Below, piece after piece: positions 1 to 12,400 of a stretch of DNA of 54,143 nucleotides (positions within the stretch are counted from its first letter, which is position 1; each line of letters begins with the position of its first letter). The position numbers and the translations under genes are program-made. This DNA comes from Zygnema circumcarinatum (taxonomy: Eukaryota > Streptophyta > Zygnematophyceae > Zygnematales > Zygnemataceae): assembly GCA_037447605.1 (NCBI GenBank), contig CM074814.1:1281392-1335534 (forward strand), read 5' to 3'. The notes beneath the pieces were generated by a model, which saw only the letters and a list, made by a program, of their open reading frames with translations, searched no databases and was not told the DNA's origin.

Positions 1-60
1 CGTAGGTCGCTATTCTGAGTGCGCCGCTTTGCCGAATGCAAGGGCCAGCTATGGCGGCCG

Positions 61-84
61 TGACGTGACATGTGTGTCACGTCA
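61..84. repeat. Perfect inverted repeat with ACGT cores
   Basis: TGACGTGACA at 61-70 is followed by a 4-base spacer and by its exact reverse complement at 75-84. Each arm contains an ACGT core of the kind bound by plant bZIP factors. Function is inferred only; it lies about 2 kb upstream of the first recognised start codon. Confidence 0.7.
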
Positions 85-786
85 CAGCGCCATATAGTAT
101 ATAGTGTGTGTTGTGTGTTTGGTAGGTAATCTAGTCTGTCTCTTATTCTGTGCCAGCTCGTGTTGCTAGGCTGCCTTGCTCGTGTTGTGAGGTAGTGAGT
201 AAGAGAGGATAGGTTCATAAGGTGGGAAGTGAACTTTCATGTGGGAAGACATTTATTAAGGAGTTTTAGGGCCGTGAGCTTTCTCCTACACTTCTCTCGA
301 TTGATTTCCGCTGTGCTTGTCTCTGGTGTTCATTCTGTGAGTTATGGGCGATGAGTGAATTGAGATAAAGCTTTGAGAGTGATAGAGTGGTAATGACTTC
401 ATCGGTGGGAACACGAGTTCCCGTGGAGGGCGACACGAGAGGTGGAGCAGCGAGATGTCCCCTGCTTCAACAGTGGCAGACTTGCCAGATTTTAAATTTG
501 TGAATTTGAATGAAAACTATATCTCATCGACGCCATTGAGTTGTTGAAATCAACCTTAAGAGAAGGGTTCCATGGGAGTACACGTGCTGGGTCCGCTGGA
601 TAAGAATAACAAGGAGGGAGTGCCAATGGAGGAGGATGATGAAGAAGCGGATGAAGAAAAAGAGGATGAGATGGACCAGAGCTAGTTGAGATAAAGGACG
701 AGATTAGCGAGTTAGAATTAAACACTTGACAAATGCAACACCATTTCTAAGTACAAATTGACCAACTTTTTGCTCAATTCTTGATT

Positions 787-837
787 GTCCCTCCCTCCTT
801 CCCTCCCTCTCTCCCTCCTTCCCTCCCTCCCTCCCTG
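787..837. repeat. CT-rich (CCCT)n microsatellite
   Basis: This is an uninterrupted run of CCCT/CCTT units on the plus strand in the upstream intergenic DNA. It is one of many purine/pyrimidine-biased arrays in the window. Confidence 0.85.
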
Positions 838-1414
838 TAGTTACAACCCCCGCACATTTAGGGCCGTGCTGGCATTCATTTTGAGGCAAGACTTGTTTTC
901 AAACGCTTGTATTGAGTTTGGATAACCACAGGCAGCAACAACATTGCAGTAGGGGTGAGAGGACCCACCCGCAGTGGCTCCCCGAGGCCCTCCCTCTATT
1001 GAGGCCCTTCCTCTATTGAGGCTGAGACAAACAGTGCTGTGCAGTGTTGGCAGTGGACGGACATCCAGCGACAATGGGAATGAATGTCGGACCTTGTTTG
1101 AAATAACTCCTGAAGCGCAAATGTCCGTGGAGGACAGGCCCCAGTAAAGGCGGAATGCATAGTCATGGTGAATGACTAATGACTAGTGCTTTATTTTCAG
1201 CCATATCGACTAATGACTAATGACCAATGTATAGTTCTAGGAAACTCTCAGCCATGACTGAGGACTCCGACCGCCCCATGCTTTCAGTCGGCCAGACTCT
1301 AGTCAGCCTAGTCAGTCATGATCCTACTCGACTTCTGGTCGAGGGCAGGTCTGCCTGCCAAAAGCGGGTCGTCGCGAGTCAACGCATCGCCGTAACTGCC
1401 CGGCAACGGCGGCC

Positions 1415-1560
1415 AAAACCTTTCCGTGCCTCCCCCAACCAATCCCGTGCCAGTCTAAAACCTTCCCCTAGCTGCCCCAAGCAATCCTGCGCCAGTCTCA
1501 AACCTTTTCTCCCCTGCCCCCGCCAATCCCGCGGCCCCCCAAACCTTTCCGCCTGCCCGT
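1415..1560. repeat. 42-bp tandem repeat, about 3.5 copies
   Basis: A unit beginning AAAACCTT and containing CCAATCC and GTGCCAGTCT recurs at about 1415, 1457, 1499 and 1540, a spacing of 42, 42 and 41 bases. The copies differ by scattered substitutions. No coding role is evident. Confidence 0.7.
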
Positions 1561-2040
1561 GCCGTACCGGGTTCGCCCTCGCACGTGGCGCCATCGCGCC
1601 CTCAAGTTCGCCCGCCCGCCCACCCGCCGCCGCCCATGTGCCGCCCCGCCCGCCGTACGGCCGGTCCCTCCCCGCCCGCCCGTCCGTCTTGTCGTTTTGC
1701 GGGCCACGCACGCCTGCCCCACATACCCCTCCCTCGGCGCGCACCGCCAGGAATCTTAATCCGTACCTTCCGCTTGTTGTATTTACACGTGGCGTCCTGG
1801 GCGCGTTTCACGCGGCCGCCCGCGTGCCGCCCAGAGTTCGAGGCCAGCAAGGGGCCGCCCGGCCGCCTTGCCGCGGGAGGGCCTTCAATGAAGCGGGGGA
1901 AAGGACAAGGGACGGTACGGATGACGCTACAGTCATCGGACGGTTAGGATGCTCTTGAAAGTGGATCGGACGGTTGGGATTGCGGGAATCGATGTGGTGC
2001 TGGGCGACGCCGTGACTGTTTGAACGGAACTGCGCGAAGC

Positions 2041-5000
2041 ATGGAACTTTGGGACCGGGGCCTCTTAATGGGAGAAGCGAAGCAGCTGGAGGCATGCAGG
2101 GGAGGGAGGGAGGGAGGGAGAGGGAGAGGGGCAGGGAGGGGGAGTGCGTCGTCCATGGTGCCTGAGGGAGGCGCGCTGCGGGGCGGGCGCTTCATTCCGC
2201 TGAGCCGGGGAGCGCGGCGCGTGATGCAGGACTACGATGACCTGCACGTGCGGCCTGCAGACGTGTCGCGGGAGGGGAGGGAGCCGCCGCCGGAGGCCAT
2301 GCTGCAGGCGCACTACGAGGCGCTGGCGGCGAGGGACAGGGACATAAAGGATCACTTGGAGAGGATGCAGGAGAGGGGTGAGAGGAGGGCGGCGCAAGCG
2401 CAGCAGGGAGGCAGCGCTCAGAGCAGCGGGGTCTCGCAGGCGATGCTGCAGCGCATTGCGGAGCTGGAGGACAGCCACGAGGTGCTGCGCAGGCAGATGG
2501 TGGAGCTTGTGGCGGTGAAGGAGAAGCTGGAGTATCAGATCAAGGAGAGGGATGTCGCTTCAGGAACGGGAAGCCCCAGGGCTGAAGGGGAACGGCGAGG
2601 GAAGGTGAGAGGAGAGTGCAGATGTTAAGGTTTCCTGCAGCTGAATCCTGAAAGGCGGTTTGGAGGATGTTTTTTCTTAGCAGGAGGGAGTTTAGAAGCT
2701 ATGGCTGCAGGCTGCTTTGACATGTACGGCTTGGCAGAATTCTGGCACGAGCGGTCCATTGAGTGCTTGGAACTTGAGCGTGCGGTCTACTGCTGGCACG
2801 TTATGCTTGAGTTCAGGGGATCTCAAATTGGTGTTAGTTATGGTTTTTTTCTTTGTTTTTGTTTTGAATGATGAACTTCTCGAGAGCTTCTGCGGGGAGC
2901 TGGAGTTGAGTTTCTTTGAAGACTGCAGTGAAAGTGTCGCCTGCCTGAGAACGTGGTCTTGCTGCTTCCCATATTGACAAGATTCTTCCAAGCGACGAGT
3001 GCTTGAAACTGAGTGATCAAGAGCTGCTGGTCACCGTAAACTACCAATTGAGGCCGCTTTTCACGCTCTGACATGTTGCGTGCAGTGCAAGGAACCCAGT
3101 TAGAACTGCTTATTGTATCATCAAAGCATTACGCATGGAGAGACCTCACGAGTGGCCGTAGAGAAAGCGGGAGGGGGGGAGCTGGGAGACGAGGGGGAGG
3201 TTATAGGCTGATGGGTAGTAGTCTATTTTCGAGTTCACAAACAAGTTGACTTGCCTACAGCTGTCTCAAATAAGCACTCGAGCTTGACTTGACCTGACGT
3301 TCCACACCTTGGCAGCTTGAAATGTTTTCTCTAACTAAGTCCTGTGTGAAACATACCACAATTTAGCCAAGTTCAGCAGCTTACATTGAGACGCTTGCCA
3401 CTTCTATCTCTGCAGGACCGCCCTATGCGACCTCTGTCTGATCAGGAAGAGGCTGTTCGTGCTGTTGGGCTCCACTTCCTTCCCCCCCACAGAGAGTCGG
3501 ATGCAGAGAGGAGGTCTTCACTCGACTACACAGAGATGCTTCAATCACTCGCGCAGGCTGTGTACTGCTTTCGATTAGACGGCGAAATCACTTACTGGTC
3601 AGAGCTCTGATTCCTCTTCCCTTTTTGAATCAAACCTGGCTAGGGTCTGATTTCGAAGTCCACTCTTTAAACTCCTCTCCCTCTCTCTCTCTCTCTCTCT
3701 CGCCCTCCCTCTTCCCCCCCCCCTCTTCTTCCCTCTCTCTTTCCCCCCCCCCGCCCCCACTCTCTCCACTGCATTCTGAATCACGCTTGCGAGTGAACCG
3801 TGTCGCGAGTAATACCTGCAGGAATCATACGGCGGAGCAACTTTTTGGCTGGACGGCAGAGGAGGCAGTAGGGAGCAACATCATCGAATTACTATGTACG
3901 GAGAGCACCTATGAAGTAGCCGGTCAGATTATGTCGCGACTGCAAGTAGGGCAGTCATGGACCGGTCATTTTCCTCTCAGAAAAAGAAGCGGTGAAGTTT
4001 TCACAGCCATGATAACCAACACTCCGCTTGTCGACACCTTCGGAAATCTTTCGGCAATCATTGGAGTTTCCAGCGACTCAAGGCCCTTCAAGGACCAGTT
4101 TCACCACATGTTAAGTTCAAGCAGGGGGGATTCAGGGAATCTTTCCGACAGTGTTTCAGAAGCTGCAGACACTGCGAGCTCTGAGGGAGGGCGTTCCCGT
4201 GGGGATTGGCAGCAGCCATGGCAGTTTCCCTTCGCATCAGCAATCAGTAATCTTGTAAGCCATTATCGTCCCTCTTTTCCGAAGGTATTATGCATACATG
4301 TGGTACAAAAGGTCACATATGAATGTGACATTTTGCGTGGCCTGCGGAATGTTTTGCTGTCCAGGCTGGCAAGATGATGCAGAAACTAGGAGTTTCCAGC
4401 TCGGCGTCATCTCCAATTGAACAAGAAGGAGGGAGTGGGGGTAGCAGCCATAGTCAGATGTCTACCACCTCTGAAATGTTGGATGAACTGCAGTACTCCT
4501 CAGACCATGGCCTCCGCTCTCCTTCAAAGCGTTCTGGTCTTGGCAGTGGAGGGCCCTCTCCCAACCTCTCTAATAGCAGCAAACATGGCAGCCCTCCCGC
4601 CTCTATTGCCTTGGCGGTGGGCAAGGCTTCTGAGGTCCCTGGGGTTCCTGGAGTATTTACTCAAGTAGAAATGCCTAGACAGGGTGCGTTAAATATGCTT
4701 TCGTCCTCTACAGCGAGACCTACGCCTGTAGATAATGTCAGGGGCTATACTATTCTGTCAGGCTCATCAGAATCAACGTACTCTTCGAAAGCTATAGGCT
4801 CTCTTTCGAGTTCAGGTAGCTCTCTTTCTGCATCAGGAAGCAAAGATAGTTTTTTAGGGCTTCACAGGAGGGATTTGATGTCTCAAGGAGGGAGTCTACT
4901 TCAGTCAGAGGGCAGTCTGAGAATGCAGCGGAGAGATCCCTGGGCTGTAGAGGAGGAAGCGAATGTGAATGAGGAGAGTACTTCAGGAGGTAGGCCTAGA

Positions 5001-8000
5001 GGAGGGAGTGACTTTCCCGAGTCTCCTCTGGTAAGGACTGAAGTGATTGTAGAACAATTCCAGAGGGAACCATTAGATGAGTTTAAAGCAGGGAAGGCGG
5101 AGGCAGAAGAACAGAGAGAGGAAGGGCCAGTAGAGCGTCTTGTAGCGACTACAAGCACTGCCAGCAGTGCAGACACTACAGCGAGTGAGATAGGGAGGGA
5201 GGAGCAGGTAATGAGCTCTATCAGCTCCGAATGGGAGATTCCGTGGGACGAGTTGGAACTTGGGGTGCAGATCGGACAAGGTATGCATATTCTTGTGAAG
5301 AAGGCTCAAGTTGCTTACTCAAACTCTGCTTTTTGAATTCGTTTTAGGACTTCAACAAGCACTGAATGCAGTGGCTGTTTTTCTGTGCAGGTTCGTGTGG
5401 GACAGTTTTCAAGGGATCCTGGAATGGCTCGGTAAGAACCGAATTAAGAATTTGTTTACAATAATAGGGGCTATCAATGCTGTCACTTTTCTGAACAAAT
5501 GAAGGCAGTGTTTTTATTGCAGTTTTGGATGGTTGGTTCTTGACTTCAGCCATTAATAACAGTGGCATCTGCTGCACTGCAGGACGTTGCTGTGAAGGTG
5601 TTTTCCGAGTCGGACTATACGGCAGAGTTGTTCGCAGACTTTGAAAAAGAGGTGAAGTGTTTATAGTTACCACTCGCTTCCTTAGTCACTGCTCGTACGA
5701 TGGGTTGAAACCGGAATATGACAACTTATTTTTCTTCATCCCAGTTTCAAAGCTGTTCATGAACTGTGACTGGAGATTAGATTTCCATGTTTTGTCGTTC
5801 CTTTCTCCACTCATCATCTCTGTTCTCCTGTGGCCAATTTCGACAGATCATGATCATGCAGAGGCTCAGGCATCCGAACGTGCTCCTCTTCATGGGGGCT
5901 GTACGGACTGAGAAGCATCTCTGCATTGTTACTGAATTTCTGCCAAGGTGAGTTCATTTTTCACATTAAGACAAGGTCTTGTTTATGTGGGGATGTTAAT
6001 CAAGTTCCGAACAACTGTTTTTCAAGAGTAGGTGGGACTAGTGTGCCAGCTTGAACATTGGCAATCTGCATCGTTGTCCATCCTTAGCGATTTGCTTCTT
6101 TTGCTTATGTAGTGGATTGCTATGCTGTCTGCAGGGGGAGCTTGTTCCGCCTCCTTCACCGAAACACACCCGGGATGACATGGCCAAGGAGGTTGCGGAT
6201 GGCCCTAGACATTGTGAGTCCCTGCCACCGAGCACGCAGAGAGAGAGAGTGAGAGAGGGAGAGGGAGAGAAGGGGGGGGGGGTGGGGAAGAGAGATACTT
6301 TAGACATTGGTCCTTGATTCATGCGTCCTATAGCCCTGAAAGGGCAGGTAGGCGCTGGGGGAGACCTCAATCTTCAGAATCTGAATGAGCCTCCCACCCT
6401 TTGTCCTTCGAAGCCCTCCCTCTACTATTATCTCTCACTAATTTCCTCCCTCCCACTCTTCCTCCCACCCTCCTCTCTCCTTCTCTTGCAGGCTCGAGGC
6501 ACGAACTATCTGCACCGCAGCAACCCCCCCGTGGTTCACAGAGACCTCAAGTCCTCCAACTTGCTGGTAGATCGGAACTGGACTGTCAAGGTCAGAACAG
6601 CTAAAATGCAAAATCTGGGAATCTCTATGTCTCTATGTTATGTTATGTTATGTTATGTTTATGTTTATGTTATCTCTATGTTACCGTAATCTTGGCAATG
6701 ACACATCCTCATTGGAATACAATTGAACAATGATCTGCATACGTTTGATCTGCTTATCTTTCATAAAGTGTAGCCTGAGTCCCCTATAAGCTCTGTAAAG
6801 TTGGTACTCGTCCGAAATCTCTATGGCTTGTTTTGACCAGTAGAACTGCATAACCGCCCAGTTATGAAACCTTTTGCTCTGTTTCTCTTCATACCACATG
6901 GTGTGATAGCGGGCCACTGCATTGGAACAGCCTGTTTTTGGAGCTGCTGGTTGAAAGGGAGGCAAAAATGGTCTGCAGGTTGGAGATTTCGGGCTGTCCA
7001 AAATGAAGCATGCGACTTTTTTGAGTGCTCGGTCAGGGAGGGGAACGGTAAAGACACTTTGTCCTTCATAATTTTTTTGTTGTGAGCAGTGCAGGAAAGC
7101 TCGCAGATGCAGATTAGCTATTTTCATGAAGCCTACTTTCCTGAAAGAAATGCGCTTTGTTACAGTCATCAGGTAAATAAAGCTGACAATTTGGGGGACA
7201 ATTTTTTTCTTACATTTTTTTTTTTTCCCGTTCTGCAGCCTCAATGGATGGCGCCGGAAGTGCTTCGAAACGAGCCTTCAAATGAAAAGTGAGTGCTCGT
7301 ATTCAAAACCTTCTCACTCGACTTATGAGCCCCTGCATCTGTTATTGCAACCCGTTTGTTCCTTTCCTTTGTTCCATGTTTCTCGTTTCCTACTTTGGTT
7401 TGTTTCCTCCACTGCTCCTCTGAACCTCTACCTCTGAGAATGGTGGGCTTCACAGAGCTGACGTGTACAGCTTCGCCGTCATCTTGTGGGAGCTCGCAAC
7501 ACAGGAAGTCCCTTGGAACGGACTCAACCCCATGCAGGTGAGGTTAGGGGCACAACAAAAACCGCAAGGTGGAGGAGGAGCAAAGGGCATGCACAAGTTG
7601 CCCACACGCATTGTCCAAAGCCATACAGAGTCTTTCTTTTTGGGTACATTCAGTGATAGAATCAAGACAAGGAACTGTCCCCCAATCCACATTATTATGT
7701 CATGGGGTTCGTAGACAATGCAGCCTAGACCTGAGTGCGCCCCAAGAGGGGGTTTTTTTTTTTTCCTTGTTTTTCTTTCCGTTGTTGCTCCTAATGAGAG
7801 GCAGGGTAACAATGCAGGTTGTGGGAGCGGTAGGGTTCATGGATCGGAGACTGCCACTTCCAGAAAGTCTTGACCCTGCAGTGGCGAACCTGATCACCGA
7901 TTGTTGGAAAAAGTGAGACAACAGAGTTCATCTTTCCTTTTTACCTGTTGTGATGATTGTCTTTCTGAGAGGGTGACTCAAGCAATGCTGCCTAATTTCC

Positions 8001-8245
8001 TCTCCTTCTTTCAGCCCTCCTTCCTATTTCTTTTACTTTCCCTTTCCTTTGTTTTCTTTCCGTTTCTTTCCTTACCTTTTGGAACATTCTTAATGTTAAG
8101 ATGCCTACTGACCTTGCATTCATATGTTTTATGTTACGACAGTGAGCCTCATGAGCGCCCCTCCTTCGAGCAGATTGTTCGGCGGCTGAAGGATATGCAG
8201 ATCCCTCTCTCAAGTGCAGGCGCCAATAAGTCCTCGGACAAGTGA
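2041..8245 (+). CDS. PAS-domain Raf-like MAP kinase kinase kinase (plant group B2 type)
   Basis: Fourteen exons join into one 960-codon frame: 2041-2604, 3416-3597, 3822-4254, 4365-5280, 5391-5431, 5583-5651, 5847-5947, 6135-6213, 6492-6590, 6979-7047, 7239-7288, 7456-7537, 7818-7912, 8143-8245. All junctions are GT-AG. The N-terminus has a short coiled coil ([16 protein letters not shown]), as in plant B2 Rafs. A PAS domain follows at about residues 205-340, then a Ser-rich linker. The kinase domain lies at about residues 690-945. It shows the glycine loop GQGSCG, the VAVKVF lysine, [14 protein letters not shown] and WMAPEV, so all catalytic residues are present. Plant Raf-like kinases of this class are soluble Ser/Thr kinases in stress and hormone signalling; the input sensed by this PAS is unknown. 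The first in-frame ATG was taken as start, with Met at 2068 as an alternative. Family call is secure; subgroup is inferred from motif similarity. Confidence 0.93.
3660..3775 (+). repeat. Intronic polypyrimidine tract before the PAS exon
   Basis: A CT/CCCC-rich stretch occupies the intron just upstream of the acceptor at 3821. It is expanded far beyond a usual polypyrimidine tract. Confidence 0.75.
6236..6290 (+). repeat. Intronic GA-rich tract with a G run
   Basis: A purine-rich GAGAGG-type run and a short poly(G) follow the donor at 6214 in the kinase gene. Its sense-strand orientation is opposite to most other intronic arrays in the window. Confidence 0.7.
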
Positions 8246-9441
8246 GGGTTTTGAAGAGGGCAACTTTCCTCAAAGTGGAGTAAGAGGTCCTTTGTTACAT
8301 GGGAACTTGCTACCTGCAACGCTCCAATTGGTTCAGAGTTCGGAATCTTGGTATTTTCTTTTTTGTCACGGTTGGCTTTCGCTTAATTCTCACAGCAGCC
8401 AGGCTGTGTTTCAAATTCCTGTTCGAGGAGCTTGCTGTTTTTTATGTATACTTTGGAGAAATTAACTGTGGAGAATGTAGATGGCGAGTCTCTAGGTCCA
8501 AAGCATATACGGTAGATACAGCAATTAAGTATCGTAGGCTAGTGAATAGGAAGGGTTAGAGTAGCGGTAGGTTGTACAAGGGACCTCTTGTTTGAAAGCG
8601 ATAGGAGAGTAGCTTCAAAGGGTGAAGCAGGGAAAGTGAGAGACAGAGAGATGGAGCGGGGGAGGCGAGCGAGCACTGAGGCTGTTGACAAATGCATTTC
8701 CAATATGGAAGGCATTTCCATGTGAGAAACAAACTGGCACATTATTGTTAGGTTTAACGGTGTCGGCAGAGAGATTAAAAGTCCTTTCGGGGGCTTTTGT
8801 ATAGGTGTTTGGTACATAGGATGCATGCAGCCGGGCAGCTTTTTTGTCAATGGCTGGACTAAAAACTCGTTCAACTGTAGTCGCTCACATTGCATTTATT
8901 CAATTTCATGCTTCTCCTCTCTTCCCTCTTATGCTTTCTTTGTGCTTCTCGCCACTCAAAGCCAGGGCGCCCTCAATAGATTCCGATCCAAAAGTTGGCT
9001 CCGACGACGCAAAACATGGCTCCGTTGGAAACATGCTGGACAAGCAATGCAGAGTTCTGCAGCTCCGAAGCGGAAACATCCACAGCTCACATAATGTCGA
9101 GCTGCCGCATGGGTCTCTGCTTCATGTACTGATTGATGTTGCACAGAACACTCTCTCGCGGCTTAGAACCAAAACTACATCGCCTCGTTCAGACGCATGT
9201 TCAAAACTTTAGAACGCACAACTCATTGGGGGGGGAATACAGCAGCCGCCAACACGGCTCCATTGCTGTTGGCTGCATCGAATCATTAGTGCTATATGGG
9301 TTGCAACTCACTCCTGCCCTGGCACACAACCCAACTCTACAAAACCACTCACAAAAAGCATCTGTCATTTTCTTCTCTCATTGTGACAGAACTCATTTTT
9401 CTTGTGGAAGCCAAAAAAAAAAAAATTCCAAACTGTGGTGG
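8246..9441. other. Convergent 3' flanks of the kinase and TFIIIC genes
   Basis: This 1.2-kb stretch separates the kinase stop codon from the minus-strand TFIIIC stop codon. It probably carries both 3' UTRs and poly(A) signals. No ORF in it matches a family I recognise. An A-rich run is at about 9412-9425. Confidence 0.6.
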
Positions 9442-12400
9442 TCACGCAAGCACAGGAGAAAGGGTAGTTCTAGGAAGCTTTCGATGCATGAGAATGCCAC
9501 AGTAGGGGCAGCTCGGCTTCCTTTTAGGCTCTTGCCGACGAGTGGGCGACCCGGATGGTCCATGGAGGATGCTGTGCCGAGTGGCGGACGAATGGAAGCT
9601 GAATGGTAGTGTTGGTTCACATGCTCTCCGCTGGCAGCAGGCACAGCACCACAGAAGGGGAGAAGGACAGATCTTCATAGTGAACACGCAGCGAGGTAGC
9701 TTGTGCTGAACCCTCCCCCTGCATCGACCCCAGTCTGCATTTTCCAAAGCCACGGCTGCTCCACACAGACTGCATTGTTCCCTTACTGTGGAAACTCCAA
9801 TTTCAGGGGGCCTGCAGTTGGAGGACAGCAGCATATTAATCTCCTCTGCGCGTCAATCGAATGCTTTCGAAGTGAAACAGGCAGGAAGGTAAAGCTACAA
9901 GCAAAGCTAACATACAGCACGATGCACTCGAATGCCTGTGTTATAGCCCTCCAACAACTGATATACTACTTCTCAGCTACTAAGAGAAATTTTGAAGACC
10001 TCACCTTTCCCGAAGCCGCTCATATGTCCGCAAAGCGCACTCATGGAGCTCAGGCCATACAGAGTTGGCAGACAACATCACCCAGTCAGCCTGCAGAAGC
10101 ATGGTCTCATCTCCCATAGTCCCAAATCTGTCTATCTGCTGTAAGAATGCCAAAATGAGCCTCTGCCGCAGCTCAAATTCTCCTTTCTCCAGAGCAGCTT
10201 GGAAACATTCCTGACTCTGCTCTTGCTCTTTCAGCATACTCGCATCCTCTTTCCCACTCCCTCTCTCTCTATTGGCTCCACGAGGACAGAAGAGGCCCAC
10301 CCGACGAATCAAAGTGTTGACCAGCTGCAGGATGACGCAAGTAACGCTCTCTAAACTAGAGGAGATGAACGAGCTCGTCACAGGTTTGCTTTGTGAGGAC
10401 TTTATCAAGCTGTATGCTGACGACAGCCCTAAATTCTCAAAAACTGCCGACAACTCCCGATGGTTTCTTCCTCTAAATGCTTCCACAAGGTCCCATAAAA
10501 CTAAAGAACGTTGGCTGTTCGTCAGAATGCGAACCGCTCTGCAGCTGCTCTCATGTTCATTCAGTCCTTGCCCTGTCAACCACTGCAGGTGCAGCACTCC
10601 TCTGGAAAGTCTGCATTGACCTTAAAAGAGGCAGACAGACTTCAGTATCTTACATTCCCAAGTGTCCAGAAGATTTCAAGAGAAGCTTTTCTAACAGGTT
10701 AAGTTCTGCAGACACTTCGTTGTTACTTCTGTAACAGAACGATGAATTTGCGGGAAAATAACTGATTCTTTCACTTTTCTGCTTTCGCGAGAAAAACATA
10801 AAAGCCTTGCTCAAGTAATGCACACCTGGTGGGGTCCGAGCTATTCACAGACTCGCGAAATACCGAGTAGACCTGCCAGCAAGAAGCAGATATCTGGAGG
10901 GAGTCAAATTTGTGACGAAAAATGACGTTCGGTTACAACCACTGTCAGCTCCAAGCAGGAATGGTAAGGTTGAGGGAGGGAGGGAGGGAGGGAGGGAGGG
11001 AGGGAGGNNNNNNNNNNGAAGGAGGGAGGGAGGGAGAGAAAGAGGGAGGGAGGGAGGGAAGGAGGGAGGGAGGGAGGGAGGGAAGGAGGGAGGGAGGGAG
11101 AGAAGGAGGGAGGGAAGGAGGGAGGGAGGGAGGGAAGGAGCGAGGGAGAGGGATGCTGGGTCACACACCTTCGCAAGCGCGAAACAGTTTGGGGAGAGCA
11201 CGAGCCCCATGCAGCGATCAGCTCCCGCTGCTGCAATCTGCCCCGCCATGGCTGTCAGAATGCGAACACAGGGCCAAGGCAGAAATTGAACCTGTGAACC
11301 GAGCTTTACCAGACAGCAACATGACGCAAGAAAGCGGATATACATGGAGCTTCTCAGTTACCTGTGGGCATTCAGTCAGCTCCAACAGAGGAATGCGCTG
11401 TAATGTTCCGCGTTCCATGCGGAAGGAACAGATTTCGTTATCCTAGAACCCTCCAATAGAGAGCGATGTAGGGTGAACTAATGAAACAAGACAACAAACA
11501 GATGATCTTGAACCTTTACCATGCAATGCTGCATATTACACGTTAAAGCGAAACACCATGCTTTGAAAGGAAAAATAGCCCGGGTCTTAGTTGGAGAAAA
11601 AGTCAAAAAAGGACAACGCTTAACCAACGGATGTAATCCATTGTATGTATTGTATTAACAGATTACTTAAACATTACCGTCTCTGACTTTCTTCATAGAA
11701 GAAAGTTCTTCATAAAAGAAAGAGAGGGTCCTTAAAATTTTCACCTGAGCACATGTGTAAAGACAGTTAGAGAGAGGGCTCCAACAGGCTCCTGTCACAG
11801 CCTGCTTGTGTGCAGACTCGGGCAGTGCAAAAATTTCCGTGCTGCTGCCCGTGTCCGTACGAATCTCGGCCGCCAGAACTTGCCCCCCTGCTTTTCCCAC
11901 TGCTGCAAGAAGCGCTCTACCGTCCAAATTTGTCGTTAGCGAGCAGCACGAGACGGGGGCTCCGTCTGCTCGGCATAACTGCAAAAAAAAAAAAACCCAC
12001 CAAACATTCAAATGCACAGTAAAAGATAGGGAGTTTATCAGATCCGATATATCAGGAAGATTCATACATTTGAATGAATAAAAAACAAACAATGTGCAAA
12101 GACAAGGTTTGAAGTTTGCACCTCCTTCAACAGGGACACTCGTTCCGCTCTATGTCCGCATTCAGTGGTTAGAGGCACCACGAGACTCCATAAACGCACA
12201 CTGCAGCCCGGCCGAACATGATAACAGCACCACTCTGAAAGAACGGAAGCATAAGACATCATGTCCACGTGAAATTTTTGATCCGTTCATCAAAAGTTTG
12301 GCTCAGTCTTTGCCGATGCTCACGAAGGAAAGCTTTACGTGTTTAAAAACAAACAACATGAAGATGTTGCGTCTTCTGTCATACAACACCAATGTTTCAA

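Larger units (their letters stand above)
1..2040. other. 5' flank of the Raf-like kinase gene, no gene seen
   Basis: No homology-supported coding exon was found here. The stretch holds a perfect 10-bp inverted repeat with ACGT cores at 61-84, a CT-rich microsatellite at about 787-837, and short repeats of GACTAATGACTAATGACC type at about 1163-1230. It also holds a 42-bp tandem repeat at about 1415-1560 and a very C/G-rich block at about 1500-1870 that looks like a promoter or CpG-rich region. The open frames in the GC-rich block overlap on both strands and have biased composition, so I treat them as chance. The part nearest 2040 is probably the kinase promoter and 5' UTR. Confidence 0.6.

Noticed and set aside
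1227-1958. 243-codon plus-strand ORF and overlapping minus-strand ORFs
   Set aside because: Composition follows the GC-rich and tandem-repeat block; open frames overlap on both strands and no family motif is visible.
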